Below are positions 55,531-63,245 of a stretch of DNA of 64,000 nucleotides, piece after piece. Position numbers and translations under genes: made by a program. The stretch is from JACCTU01 sp963809175 (lineage in GTDB: Bacteria; Actinomycetota; Thermoleophilia; Gaiellales; Gaiellaceae), in assembly GCA_963809175.1 (NCBI GenBank), contig CAWEIK010000001.1, positions 1,519,020 through 1,583,019 of the forward strand, written 5' to 3'. Every line of letters starts with the position of its first letter. Within the stretch, counting starts at the first letter, position 1. Below the pieces are notes generated by a model, which was not told where the DNA came from, did not search any database, and worked only from the letters and a program-made list of their open reading frames with translations.

Positions 55531-56151
55531 GTGTCGTACCACGTCGACTCCACGCCGGGTACGTACGCGCCTCCGCGAGCGAGCAACGTCAGCATCCGCT
55601 CGCTGCTCCTGATCGTCGGGTTCGCGGGGGTCGGAGCCCTTCCGCTCGTCCTGGCTCGCGCCTTCGACGTGTCGTTCGCCGTCTCCGCGCCGATCGTCGT
55701 CCTGCTCGCGGTCATCTACTGGGCCGCGGAGTCGGACAGCCTCCTGATGGAGCGTGGCCTCAAGGGCCGAAACGGCGAGGCCGTCGTGGGCGAGGCCCTC
55801 GAGGGGCTTCGCTGGGAGCAGTACATCGTGCTCCACGACGTCCCGTTCGCCGGTGAGGGGAACATCGACCACCTCGTCTCCGGGCCGAACGGCGTCTTCC
55901 TCGTCGAGACGAAGTTCGGCAGCTACCTCCCGGTTCACCTCAAGAAGGCGAAGCGGCAGGCCGCGAAGCTGAGCGACGAGCTGGGAGTCCTGGTCACGCC
56001 GGTGCTCTGCGTCGGCGTGAGCGAGGGTGACCCGTACCGCCACGGAGGCGTGCAGGTCGTGGCCTTCGACGCGCTCCTCGGGTGGATTCGGGAGCAGAGC
56101 AACCCGCCCGTCGAGTTCGACCGCCTCGCCACCTTCTCTGCGGGGCTCTGA
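55531..56151 (+). CDS. NERD-domain membrane protein
   Basis: Protein of 206 residues, GTG 55531 behind GAGGAG (short spacing). Two helices (LLLIVGFAGVGALPLVLARA; VSAPIVVLLAVIYWAAE) then a nuclease-related NERD domain: GRNGEAVVGEALEGL, VLHDVPFAGEGNIDHLVSGP and VFLVETKFGSYLPVHLKKAK, with the restriction-fold D...ExK residues. Possible membrane-tethered nuclease. Next gene starts 1 bp after the stop. Confidence 0.82.
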   Translation: MSYHVDSTPGTYAPPRASNVSIRSLLLIVGFAGVGALPLVLARAFDVSFAVSAPIVVLLAVIYWAAESDSLLMERGLKGRNGEAVVGEALEGLRWEQYIVLHDVPFAGEGNIDHLVSGPNGVFLVETKFGSYLPVHLKKAKRQAAKLSDELGVLVTPVLCVGVSEGDPYRHGGVQVVAFDALLGWIREQSNPPVEFDRLATFSAGL

Positions 56152-56152
56152 C

Positions 56153-56314
56153 GTGCGCGGCCGCCGCGCGCTGATCCTCTTCGTGCTCGCGAGCGTGCTC
56201 ATCGTGCCGCTGGCTTTCGCCGGCGAAGAGAAGCCCGTCGCCGTCGCGCTGATCGTCGCCCTCGCCGTCGCGCTCGGCGTCGCGCTGCACCGCGCCGGGC
56301 CGCAGCGGGTCTAG
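56153..56314 (+). CDS. Small two-helix membrane protein
   Basis: GTG 56153 gives 53 residues with two helices (ALILFVLASVLIVPLAFAGE; VAVALIVALAVALGVALHRA). Tightly spaced after the NERD gene, so probably cotranscribed. Function unknown. Confidence 0.5.
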   Translation: MRGRRALILFVLASVLIVPLAFAGEEKPVAVALIVALAVALGVALHRAGPQRV

Positions 56315-56332
56315 GGCACTAGCCTTCGCGGC

Positions 56333-56842
56333 GTGAGCCGCGACTTCACGATCCGCCCCGCCGATCCCGGCGACGCCGCGGAGCTCGTCGCGCTCGCGAA
56401 CGAGGTCGGCGCCGAGCCCGGCGGCTGGCTGATCACCACCACCAACTGGCGGAGCGTGAACGAGGAGCGCCGCTACCTCCGCTCGCTTCGCCGCTACCCG
56501 CACGCCGCCGTGTTCGTCGCCGAGGCCCCCGAGGGGGTCGTCGGCCGGCTCTCGGTCGGCCGTGACCCGCACCCGGCGAGCCACCACGTCGCCGACCTCG
56601 GCCTGATGGTCGCGGAGAGCCACCGCCGCCGGGGCGTCGGTCGGGCTCTCCTCGAGGCCGCGGTCGCGTGGGCGCGCGCCCAGGGCGTGAGCAAGCTCGA
56701 GCTCCACGTCTTCCCGCACAACGAGGGCGCGATCGCCCTCTACGACCGGTTCGGCTTCGAGCGCGAGGGCTACCGAAAGCGCCACTACCGCCGTCCCGAC
56801 GGGTACGTGGATGCGATCCTGATGGCCTACGAGGTGACCTGA
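56333..56842 (+). CDS. GNAT-family N-acetyltransferase
   Basis: Acetyltransferase of 169 residues, GTG start. Motif A reads GLMVAESHRRRGVGRALLEA (acetyl-CoA R-x-x-G-x-G/A loop) and motif B ELHVFPHNEGAIALYDRFGF. Similar to the RimI-like/phosphinothricin-type branch; substrate unknown. Its stop overlaps the next ATG by one base. Confidence 0.9.
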   Translation: MSRDFTIRPADPGDAAELVALANEVGAEPGGWLITTTNWRSVNEERRYLRSLRRYPHAAVFVAEAPEGVVGRLSVGRDPHPASHHVADLGLMVAESHRRRGVGRALLEAAVAWARAQGVSKLELHVFPHNEGAIALYDRFGFEREGYRKRHYRRPDGYVDAILMAYEVT

Positions 56843-57255
56843 TGCAGACGACGATCCCGATGCTCACCTACGAGGACGCCGGTGCGGCGGCCGACTGGCT
56901 CTGCGAGGCCTTCGGTTTCCGCGAGACCGGCGAGCGCTTCCACGACGAGGAGGGCCGCGTGAACCACGCCGAGCTCTCCTACGGCACGGGGGAGGTCATG
57001 CTCGGCTTCGCGAGTCCCCACTACCGCGGCCCTCGCCGCCACGCCGAGGAATGTGAACAGGCCCGGCGCTGGCTCGACAACCCTTTTGCGGTTGACGGCG
57101 TCCTCGTCCACGTCGAGGACCTCGACTCGCACCTCGCCCAGGCGCGCGCCGCCGGAGCGGAGATCCTCCGCGGGCCCGACGACCAGCCGTTCGGCCGCCT
57201 CTACACAGCCGCCGATCCAGAGGGTCACCGCTGGATGTTCGTTCAGCCCGCCTGA
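56842..57255 (+). CDS. VOC-family protein
   Basis: Glyoxalase-like protein of 137 residues. It contains IPMLTYEDAGAAADWLCEAF, the strand VNHAELSYGTGEVMLGFA, VHVEDLDSHLAQARAAGAEI and the end TAADPEGHRWMFVQPA. Similar to PhnB-like and bleomycin-resistance-like single-domain VOC proteins. Last gene before a 614-bp non-coding zone. Confidence 0.85.
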   Translation: MQTTIPMLTYEDAGAAADWLCEAFGFRETGERFHDEEGRVNHAELSYGTGEVMLGFASPHYRGPRRHAEECEQARRWLDNPFAVDGVLVHVEDLDSHLAQARAAGAEILRGPDDQPFGRLYTAADPEGHRWMFVQPA

Positions 57256-57296
57256 TCGTTCCCCGCAAAGAGCGGACGATTCGGTCTGCGCGCCCC

Positions 57297-57325
57297 TTGA
57301 ACGGCACCTTGCACTCGGCTACTTT
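57297..57325 (+). promoter_or_regulatory. Promoter of RNA element copy 1
   Basis: TTGAAC (57297-57302) and TACTTT (57320-57325) are spaced 17 bp. The predicted start, about 57332, lies just before the repeated element. Confidence 0.5.
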
Positions 57326-57339
57326 CCCCGATGCGCCGA

Positions 57340-57449
57340 GCACGGCACGCGAGTAGGACGAAACTGATCCGGTCGGCTGTACCTGCAAGGGGAACGTCAG
57401 CCGGATGAGTGGACGAAAGCGTGACCGGCTCGGCGAATTTTTTTGGTCC
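57340..57449 (+). ncRNA. Tandem small-RNA-like element, copy 1
   Basis: A 110-bp unit with a second copy at 57563. Core GCAAGGGGAACGTCAGCCGG is at 57385-57404. CAGCCGGAT (57398-57406) can pair upstream with ATCCGG (57367-57372) plus CTG (57377-57379). Alternatively its AGCCGG can pair downstream with CCGGCT (57425-57430), followed by a 7-T run (57438-57444). These pairings exclude each other. No coding frame starts with a ribosome site. A promoter lies before it and a terminator after it. Confidence 0.55.
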
Positions 57450-57469
57450 CGTGTCGGGGCCTCTTTTTT
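57445..57469 (+). terminator. Intrinsic terminator of copy 1
   Basis: Stem GGTCCCG / CGGGGCC (one G-U pair) with a TGT loop, followed by TCTTTTTT. A classic Rho-independent terminator. The first bases are the conserved end of the repeat. Confidence 0.65.
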
Positions 57470-57519
57470 GGCCCGAGATCGCGTCGCCGCAAATTGCGAC
57501 AAGTTTTCTCGCCGGGCAC

Positions 57520-57549
57520 TTGTAGGACCCGGCTCCGACCGGATACGTT
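57520..57549 (+). promoter_or_regulatory. Promoter of RNA element copy 2
   Basis: TTGTAG (57520-57525) and TACGTT (57544-57549), spacing 18. The -10 ends 14 bp before copy 2, nearly the same offset as in copy 1 (15 bp). Weak by consensus but consistent by position. Confidence 0.4.
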
Positions 57550-57562
57550 GGTCAAGCGCCAA

Positions 57563-57671
57563 GCACGGAGCGTGACTAGGTCGAAGTTGATCCGGGTGGC
57601 TGTACCTGCAAGGGGAAAGTCAGCCGGATGAACGGACGAAAGCGCAACCGGCTTGGCGAATTCTTTGGTCC
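57563..57671 (+). ncRNA. Tandem small-RNA-like element, copy 2
   Basis: A 109-bp unit closely matching copy 1 (about 80% identical by eye), with core GCAAGGGGAAAGTCAGCCGG at 57608-57627. The same alternative pairings are kept: ATCCGG...CTG with CAGCCGGAT, or AGCCGG with CCGGCT before GGCGAATTCTTTGGTCC. Substitutions fall mainly in predicted loops or the bulge (TCGG versus GTGG). A strong hairpin follows at once. Confidence 0.55.
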
Positions 57672-57699
57672 AAGAGCGCGCCCGAAAGGGCGCGCTCTT
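57672..57699 (+). terminator. Intrinsic terminator of copy 2
   Basis: Perfect 12-bp stem AAGAGCGCGCCC / GGGCGCGCTCTT with a GAAA tetraloop, followed by CGTTTGG. Confidence 0.65.
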
Positions 57700-57704
57700 C
57701 GTTT

Positions 57705-57867
57705 GGAGGGCTTGACGGAACGGGCCTCGTCGTCGGGGTGCGATGGGTGGTGCGAGGCAAGGACGCAGGGAGCGCTCGTATCCGATGGATACGGGCGCGA
57801 CTGAGGACGCCGCATCGCGGCGCCCAGCGCGGCCCGGCGGCACAGCGCCCGTTTCGTCAAGCCCTCC
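57705..57867. repeat. Large inverted repeat, 163 bp, at the 3' end of the FAH gene
   Basis: The 21-bp arms GGAGGGCTTGACGGAACGGGC (57705-57725, one base beyond this reading rule is avoided here by noting key part GGGCTTGACG) and its complement at 57847-57867 differ at one position that would be G-U in RNA. The interior has hairpins CGTATCC-GAT-GGATACG and GCCGC-ATC-GCGGC. It ends 2 bp from the FAH stop, so it could form the end of that transcript or be a separate structured RNA. Confidence 0.55.
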
Positions 57868-57869
57868 TA

Positions 57870-58541
57870 CTAGACGACGGGGTTCGCCAGCACGCCGATC
57901 CGCTCGACCTCGACCTCGACGAGGTCGCCGGGCCGCATCGCGAGCGGCGGGTCACGGTAGACCCCGACGCCCGAGGGCGTCCCGGTCAGGATCAGGTCGC
58001 CCGGCTCGAGCGTGAACGCGGCGGAGGCGTGCGCGATCACGGTCGGCACGTCGAAGAGGAAGTCGTCCGTGCTCGCGTCCTGGAGCAGCTCGCCGTTCAG
58101 TCGCTGGGTGACCCGCAGGCCGGAGGCGTCGCCGAGCTCCTCAGGGCCGACGAGGGCGGGGAGGAGGGGGCAGAACGTGTCGAAGCTCTTGGCCCGCAGC
58201 CACTGGCCGTCGTTTCGCTGCAGCGTTCGGGCGCTCACGTCGTTCGCGACCGTGTAGCCGGCGACGTGCTCGAGCGCGTCCTCCCGAGGGATCCGCCGAC
58301 CCGCGCGGCCGATCACGACCGCGAGCTCGGCCTCGGAGTCGACGTGGTCGTCCTCGGGCGGCAGCACGATCGGCTCGCCCGGGCCGATCAGCGAGGTCGG
58401 GAGCTTCGCGAAGAGCAGCGGCTCGAGCGGCGCGTCACGGCCGCCTTCCGCTGCGTGGTCGCGGTAGTTCAGCCCGACGCAGACGATCTTGCGCGGCGCG
58501 TCGATCCCGAAGCGCTCGCGCCAGAGCTCTCCGATCGTCAA
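57870..58541 (-). CDS. Fumarylacetoacetate hydrolase-family protein
   Basis: FAH-domain enzyme of 223 residues, TTG start. KIVCVGLNYRDHAAEGG, DSEAELAVVIGRAGRRI (metal E-x-E region), GYTVANDVSARTLQ, KSFDTFCPLLPALV and LILTGTPSGVGVYRDP match the family. Members hydrolyse or decarboxylate 2-hydroxyhepta-diene-dioate, oxaloacetate or acylpyruvates. The neighbouring secreted protein stop abuts its start. Confidence 0.9.
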   Translation of the reverse strand: MTIGELWRERFGIDAPRKIVCVGLNYRDHAAEGGRDAPLEPLLFAKLPTSLIGPGEPIVLPPEDDHVDSEAELAVVIGRAGRRIPREDALEHVAGYTVANDVSARTLQRNDGQWLRAKSFDTFCPLLPALVGPEELGDASGLRVTQRLNGELLQDASTDDFLFDVPTVIAHASAAFTLEPGDLILTGTPSGVGVYRDPPLAMRPGDLVEVEVERIGVLANPVV

Positions 58542-59171
58542 CTAGCGGCGGCCGAGGCGCCGCACGCTGAGGGTGAGGCGCCACGTCAAGGTCGCCTCGC
58601 GGGTCTGCGTCCCCTGGGCGTTGAAGGTGAACGTCGTCTTGCCGAGGGCGCTCGCGAGGACGTTGACGGTCGTGGAGGGCTGGTTGGCGAGGAAGTAGAG
58701 GAGCGCGTTGTTCGTCGGCGGGCGGCACTCGTGCGCGACGTAGCCGGCGCGCCGCTTGGGATCGAGCCCCCACAAGATCCTGACCCTGGACGAGCTCACC
58801 TGGCGCGCCGCGGCAGTGCCCCGGCTCGCCGGGGTGAGGGCGAACGTCTCTTTGCAGAGGCCGCCGTCTTCCTCGTCGTAGTCATACGTGTACGTGCCGC
58901 GCACCGGGAACCGCAGCTGGAAGCTCTTCAGCCCGCCCGAGCCGTCAGCCGTCGGGAAGCCCGGCACGGGGCGCGTCCCGCGCGCGTGCGGCGCGACCGA
59001 CCAGGTGAGCCGCTCGAACCCGGTGTTCTCCCCGGCTTCCTCGCGGGTCTCGATCGTCATCGAGCCGCCGGTCACGCGGTAGTAGTAGGTCGGAGCCTTC
59101 TCCAACCGCGGCGAAGCCGGCGCGGCAGCCAGCAGTGCGAGCGCGAAAGCGACAGTGGCGACCCGGACCAC
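58542..59171 (-). CDS. Secreted protein of unknown function
   Basis: Exported protein of 209 residues, GTG 59171. Signal peptide VATVAFALALLAAAPASPRL. The mature part is beta-rich (YYYRVTGGSMTIETREEAGE; FPVRGTYTYDYDEEDGGLCK) with two Cys (GLCKETF, HECRPPT) that may pair. No family recognised. Transcribed between the aminotransferase and FAH genes on the same strand. Confidence 0.65.
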   Translation of the reverse strand: MVRVATVAFALALLAAAPASPRLEKAPTYYYRVTGGSMTIETREEAGENTGFERLTWSVAPHARGTRPVPGFPTADGSGGLKSFQLRFPVRGTYTYDYDEEDGGLCKETFALTPASRGTAAARQVSSSRVRILWGLDPKRRAGYVAHECRPPTNNALLYFLANQPSTTVNVLASALGKTTFTFNAQGTQTREATLTWRLTLSVRRLGRR

Positions 59172-59188
59172 GGATGCAGGGTAGGGCC

Positions 59189-60298
59189 TCACCCGATGGC
59201 GCGCAAGAGCCGCTCGAGGCCGAGCTCCACCGCGTCGTCGTCGGCCGCGAGCGAGATCCGCGCCCAGCCCGCCCCGGCCGGGCCGAAGCCTTCGCCGGGC
59301 GCGAGCGCGAGCCGGTGCTCGGTCAGGAGCCGCTCGGCGGTCAGCCCTTCCGGCAGCTCGAGCCAGACGTAGAACGTCCCCTCGCTGACCGCGCGGAGCG
59401 GCAGCGCCTCGAGCACGCGGTCGCGGCGGGTCTCGTAGCGCGCGCGGCGCTCTTCGACGGAGTCCTGCGGCCCGGTCAGCGCCGCGATCCCGGCCTCTTG
59501 CACGCCCCGGAAGATCCCGGCCCGGGTGTGGTCCTGGAGCAGGTTGATCCGCTCGACGATCTCCGCGTTGCCGACGACGAACCCGAGGCGCCAGCCGGCC
59601 ATCCCGTACGACTTCGACATCGAGAAGAGCTCGACGCCGACGTCCTTCGCGCCGGGCGTGGCGAGGAAGCTCTGCGGCGCGCGTCCGTCGAAGACGAGGT
59701 CGCCGTAGGCGAAGTCGTGCACGACGAAGGCACCGTGCTCGACCGCCGCGGCGAACACGCCGTCGGGCGCGACGACGGCGCACGGGTTCGAGGGGTAGTT
59801 CAGGTAGATGACTTGGGCTGCGGCCGAGCTCGGGCTCGGTCGGCGAGAACGTCCCGAGCGTCGCGTCGGCGAGCGCGACCGCGGAGAAGTAGTCCGGGTA
59901 GCCCGGGTCGGGGAGGAGGACGGTGTCGCCGCGCTCCGCGAGGACGAGACAGAGCTCGACGAGCGCCGTCTTCGTGCCGGGGACGACCGCGACCTCGCGC
60001 GCGGGGTCGAGCTCGACGCCGTACACGTCGCGGTAGCGCGCGGCGACCGCCTCCTTCAGCTCCGGCATGCCGCGGAACTCGGGGTAGCCGTGCGAGCGCT
60101 CGTCCGCGGCCGCGCGCTGCGCCGCCTCGATCACGTGCGCGGGCGGGCCGACTTCGGGTTCCCGCGACCGAAGTTGACGAGCGGCTCGCCGTCCTTCGCC
60201 GCCTCTGCGGCGACGCGCGCGAGCAGCGCGGTGAAGTACTGCTGCGGCAGCCGCTCGATCCGATTTGGCCGTTTTGGGTTCGCCACGGGAGGTGTCAT
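59189..60298 (-). CDS. Class I/II PLP aminotransferase (two frame changes)
   Basis: Aminotransferase of about 369 residues, ATG 60298. PNRIERLPQQYFTALLARVA starts it. A missing base near 60155 joins NFGRGNP to VGPPAHVIEAAQRAAADE, and an extra base near 59823 joins TFSPTEPEL to AAAQVIYLNYPSNPCAVVAP. The PLP Lys is in FSMSKSYGMAGWRLGFVVG and the carboxylate-binding Arg in GWARISLAA. The sequence is of the aspartate/LL-diaminopimelate-like group (AspC/DapL or alanine-type). Substrate uncertain. Confidence 0.87.
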
Positions 60299-60301
60299 AC
60301 T
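60274..60301 (+). promoter_or_regulatory. Candidate promoter of the third RNA element
   Basis: TTGGGT (60274-60279) and CATACT (60296-60301), spacing 16. The predicted start falls at the first base of the element's closing stem (60307). The -35 lies inside the start of the divergent aminotransferase gene. Confidence 0.35.
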
Positions 60302-60306
60302 CGTCG

Positions 60307-60410
60307 AGCGCCGAGACCGGCGCGGCGACGAGCTTGGCCAGCAGGCGAAGCCCGCAAGGGCGACGTCAGCCGGCAGAGCACTCGCCGCGACGCCTCGGCG
60401 CTTTTCTTTC
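60307..60410 (+). ncRNA. Third small-RNA-like element with closed terminal stem
   Basis: The ends AGCGCCGAG (60307-60315) and CTCGGCGCT (60394-60402) are fully complementary and followed by TTTCTTT. Inside, GCGGCGA (60322-60328) pairs with TCGCCGC (60382-60388), and GCCC-GCAA-GGGC forms a tetraloop hairpin. The core GCAAGGGCGACGTCAGCCGG (60354-60373) matches the tandem elements at 57.4-57.6 kb at 18 of 20 positions. A 70-residue gene starts 47 bp beyond. Confidence 0.5.
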
Positions 60411-60457
60411 ACAGAGTTGGCACACGGCGTTCGCCGGCCGTCGGCTTCCATGACCTC

Positions 60458-60670
60458 GTGGACGCTCCCGCCCGGCTCGGGGAACGGAGGCCGACGGTCC
60501 GTCAGGTGTACGCCCTGGCCGCGGCGCTCTGCGAGCGACTGGGGGAGGAGTTCCCGCCCTCGGGCGCGGCCGCGTCGGAGCTGATCGAGCGCCTCCGGCG
60601 CGAGAACGGCCATCCGGCGCCCGCGCTCGAGGACACGCCGCCGAGGCGGCGAGGGTTCTCCCGCCGCTAA
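60458..60670 (+). CDS. Small protein of unknown function
   Basis: GTG 60458 gives 70 residues: VRQVYALAAALCERLGEEFP, a helix with one Cys, then SELIERLRRENGHPAPALED and a basic end RRRGFSRR. No ribosome site better than GGCTTCC is visible. It follows the third RNA element, so it could be read from readthrough. Two-helix basic composition may suit nucleic acid binding, as inference only. Confidence 0.5.
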   Translation: MDAPARLGERRPTVRQVYALAAALCERLGEEFPPSGAAASELIERLRRENGHPAPALEDTPPRRRGFSRR

Positions 60671-60729
60671 GGCTCCCTCCCCGGGCACGCATCGTTGTAG
60701 GCTCGACCGTGTCGAGCGAAGGAGGCGCG

Positions 60730-61722
60730 ATGCGCATCGAGTCGGCGGTGACCTCGGTCACTTGGATCCCGTCGGAGGCGGTCGAGGGCATGCCGAAGCT
60801 GCCGTTCGAGCTCGGCGTCGCGCACTACGACGACCCGCCGCCGGACGTGCTCGGCGATCTCGACAAGCTCCAAGCGAAGGACGCATTCCGCGAGGCGAAC
60901 GAGCTCCGCGGCTGGATCGAGGTCCAGAAAGGGCAGATCGTCGACCATGGAAGCGAGGGTCGCGGACTGCTCGGCGTCACGCGGATGCGACTCGGGCCGG
61001 CGCGGATGGCGTTTCCGGCCGTGGCCTTTCCGCTCATCCAGCCCGAGCCGGAGGTCGGCGACGGCTGGGTCCGGTTCGTGCAGACCGCAGGCGGAAGGAT
61101 GGGCCTCCCCGCGCCGCGCCGCGTGCGGGGCAAGCCGTACTTCCAGGTCGCGTCGGCCTCGGCGTGGACGACGCTCGAGCTGACCCTCTACGCCGACGGG
61201 CGCTCGGAGGGCTCGCTCGTGGGCGCGAGCCCGTTCCCCCGGCATTGGGTGTACGACCACGAAGGGCAGCTCGTCGAGAAGTCGGGGACGATCGACTTCG
61301 AGAAGTGGTACCGCGAGTCCTACGGCGAGAACACGCCGTGGGGAGGCGAGGACACGCCGGCCTTCGTCACGGCGGTCGAGACGCAGCTCGAGCGGGAGCT
61401 CACGGAGTCGGTGATGAAGCTCGACGGCAAGCAGCCGCGGCGCAGCCTCGAGCCCGGGGACACGCTCGTCGAGCAGGGGGCCGAGGGCGACGACGTGTTC
61501 GTTCTGCTCGACGGCGTCTTCCAGGTCGAGGTCGACGGCGAGACCGTCGCCGAGGTCGGCCCTGGTGCGATCGTCGGTGAGCGGGCGGCTGTCGAGGGCG
61601 GTGCTCGCACCGCGACCCTGCGGGCCGTGACGCCGTGCAGGGTGGTCGTGCTGGATTCGGAGCAGATCAGCAAGTACGAGCTGACGGAGCTCGCGCTCTC
61701 GCGCCGTCGGGAGGAGGGCTAG
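60730..61722 (+). CDS. Cyclic-nucleotide-binding-domain protein
   Basis: Protein of 330 residues, ATG behind GGAGG. Residues ~1-230 form an unrecognised domain that resembles acetoacetate-decarboxylase-like barrels (SAVTSVTWIPSEAVEGMPKL; ARMAFPAVAFPLIQPEPEVG). The last ~95 residues are a cNMP-binding fold: LEPGDTLVEQGAEGDDVFVL, LDGVFQVEVDGETVAEVGPG, and IVGERAAVEGGARTATLRAV (the phosphate-binding cassette GE...R-A). No DNA-binding domain. A ligand-gated enzyme or sensor is possible. Confidence 0.75.
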   Translation: MRIESAVTSVTWIPSEAVEGMPKLPFELGVAHYDDPPPDVLGDLDKLQAKDAFREANELRGWIEVQKGQIVDHGSEGRGLLGVTRMRLGPARMAFPAVAFPLIQPEPEVGDGWVRFVQTAGGRMGLPAPRRVRGKPYFQVASASAWTTLELTLYADGRSEGSLVGASPFPRHWVYDHEGQLVEKSGTIDFEKWYRESYGENTPWGGEDTPAFVTAVETQLERELTESVMKLDGKQPRRSLEPGDTLVEQGAEGDDVFVLLDGVFQVEVDGETVAEVGPGAIVGERAAVEGGARTATLRAVTPCRVVVLDSEQISKYELTELALSRRREEG

Positions 61723-61762
61723 CGGGACCGCCGCCATCTGACGGCGGCCCCGCAAGCGAACG

Positions 61763-63202
61763 CTAGGCCCCTTCGAGCACGGGAACCGGTTCGACCTGTT
61801 CCGTGGCGAGGTCCTCGCCGCGCACGACGAAGAGCGCGACGAACACACCGACGAGCGCGACCGCCGCGGCGCCGTAGAACGCCGCCTGGAAGCCGTCGGT
61901 CAGCGCGACGGGAACCGCCGAGCCGGACGCGAGCGCGTCGCTCGTCGCCGAGGCCGCGACCGCGGACAGCACCGCGATCCCGAGCGCGCCGCCGATCTGC
62001 TGCGACGTGTTGATCAGCCCCGACGCGAGGCCTGCCTCCGACGGGTGCACGCCCGCGAGCGCCGCGATCGAGATCGGCACGAACGAGAAGCCCATCCCGA
62101 TCGAGATCAGCAGGAACCCGGGGAGGAGGTCGCCGAGGTACGAGCCGCCGACCGACACCTGCGTGAAGTAGAGGAGCCCGGCGGAGAGGAACGCCATCCC
62201 CGCGACGAGCACCGGCTTGACACCGACGCGGTTCACGAGCTGGGCGGCGACCCCCGACCAGACGATCGCCGTGCCTGCGACAGCGAGGTACCCGACGCCG
62301 GTCCGCATCGGCGAGTAGCTCAGCACCTGCTGCATGTAGAGCGTCAGCATGAGGAACATCGAGAAGAGCGCCGTCCCGAGGATCAGCCCGGCGACGTTCG
62401 CGCCGACGAGCGTGCGCAGCCGGAAGATCGAGAACGGCATCAGCGGCTCGGCGGTCCGAGACTCCCAGACGAGGAAGGCGGCGAGCAGCACGGCCGCGAT
62501 CGAGAAGAGGCCGATCGTCTCGATCGAGCTCCAGCCGTAGTGGTTGCCCCGCGTGAGCGCGTAGACGAGCACGACGAGCCCGCTCGTCACGAGCACCGCG
62601 CCGGGCACGTCGAAGCTCTTGACGCGGGCGTCGCGGCTTTCGGTGAGCAGGATCGGCGCGAGCACGAGGCCGAGCACGCCGACGGGGATGTTCACGAAGA
62701 AGATCCACTCCCAGCTGAGCCAGTCGGTCAGCACGCCGCCGAGGAGCACGCCGGCGACGGCGCCGAACGCGCCGACCGCGCCCCAGGCGCCGAGCGCCGC
62801 GTTCCGTTCCCTGCCTTCGGCGAACGTCGTGCTGAGGATCGAGAGCGCGGCCGGCGTGATCATCGCCGCGCCGAGCCCCTGCAGCGCCCGGGCGCCGATC
62901 AGAGCGCCCTCGCTCCAGGCGAGCCCTGAGAGCAGCGAGGCGCCGGTGAAGACGATGAGCCCGACGATGAACACGCGGCGGCGGCCGACGATGTCGGACA
63001 CCCGCCCGCCGAGCAGGAGGAAGCCGCCGAAGAAGAGCGCGTAGGCGCTCACGACCCACTGGAGGTTCTCCTGCGAGAACCCGAGGTCGGTCTGGATGGA
63101 CGGAAGGGCGACGTTCACGATCGCGATGTCGAGCACGACCATGAACTGGACGCCGAGGAGCAGTGCGAGTGCGAACCACTTCCGTCGAGCCGTTGCGATC
63201 AT
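61763..63202 (-). CDS. DHA2-family MFS drug exporter (EmrB/QacA type)
   Basis: Efflux protein of 479 residues with 14 predicted helices, ATG behind AAAGGA. Motifs are VVLDIAIVNVALPSIQTDLG (motif D1), LLLGGRVSDIVGRRRVFIVG (motif A), GARALQGLGAAMITPAALSI and GAWGAVGAFGAVAGVLLGGV (motif C). It expels lipophilic drugs by proton antiport. The HxlR regulator is divergent across a 141-bp region full of operator repeats. Confidence 0.92.
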   Translation of the reverse strand: MIATARRKWFALALLLGVQFMVVLDIAIVNVALPSIQTDLGFSQENLQWVVSAYALFFGGFLLLGGRVSDIVGRRRVFIVGLIVFTGASLLSGLAWSEGALIGARALQGLGAAMITPAALSILSTTFAEGRERNAALGAWGAVGAFGAVAGVLLGGVLTDWLSWEWIFFVNIPVGVLGLVLAPILLTESRDARVKSFDVPGAVLVTSGLVVLVYALTRGNHYGWSSIETIGLFSIAAVLLAAFLVWESRTAEPLMPFSIFRLRTLVGANVAGLILGTALFSMFLMLTLYMQQVLSYSPMRTGVGYLAVAGTAIVWSGVAAQLVNRVGVKPVLVAGMAFLSAGLLYFTQVSVGGSYLGDLLPGFLLISIGMGFSFVPISIAALAGVHPSEAGLASGLINTSQQIGGALGIAVLSAVAASATSDALASGSAVPVALTDGFQAAFYGAAAVALVGVFVALFVVRGEDLATEQVEPVPVLEGA

Positions 63203-63245
63203 GGGATGAATCCTTTCGTTCGACTACGTGTCGGGTACTAGACGA

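Noticed and set aside
57655..57671. GGCGAAT followed by GGTCC in the RNA elements, recalling the HDV-type ribozyme 3' end
   Set aside because: I could not find the matching P1 and P2 strands upstream at the required spacing.
57340..57671. Riboswitch interpretation of the tandem elements
   Set aside because: Each is followed by a terminator and there is no sense-strand gene downstream; no known aptamer consensus fits. Free small RNAs are more likely.
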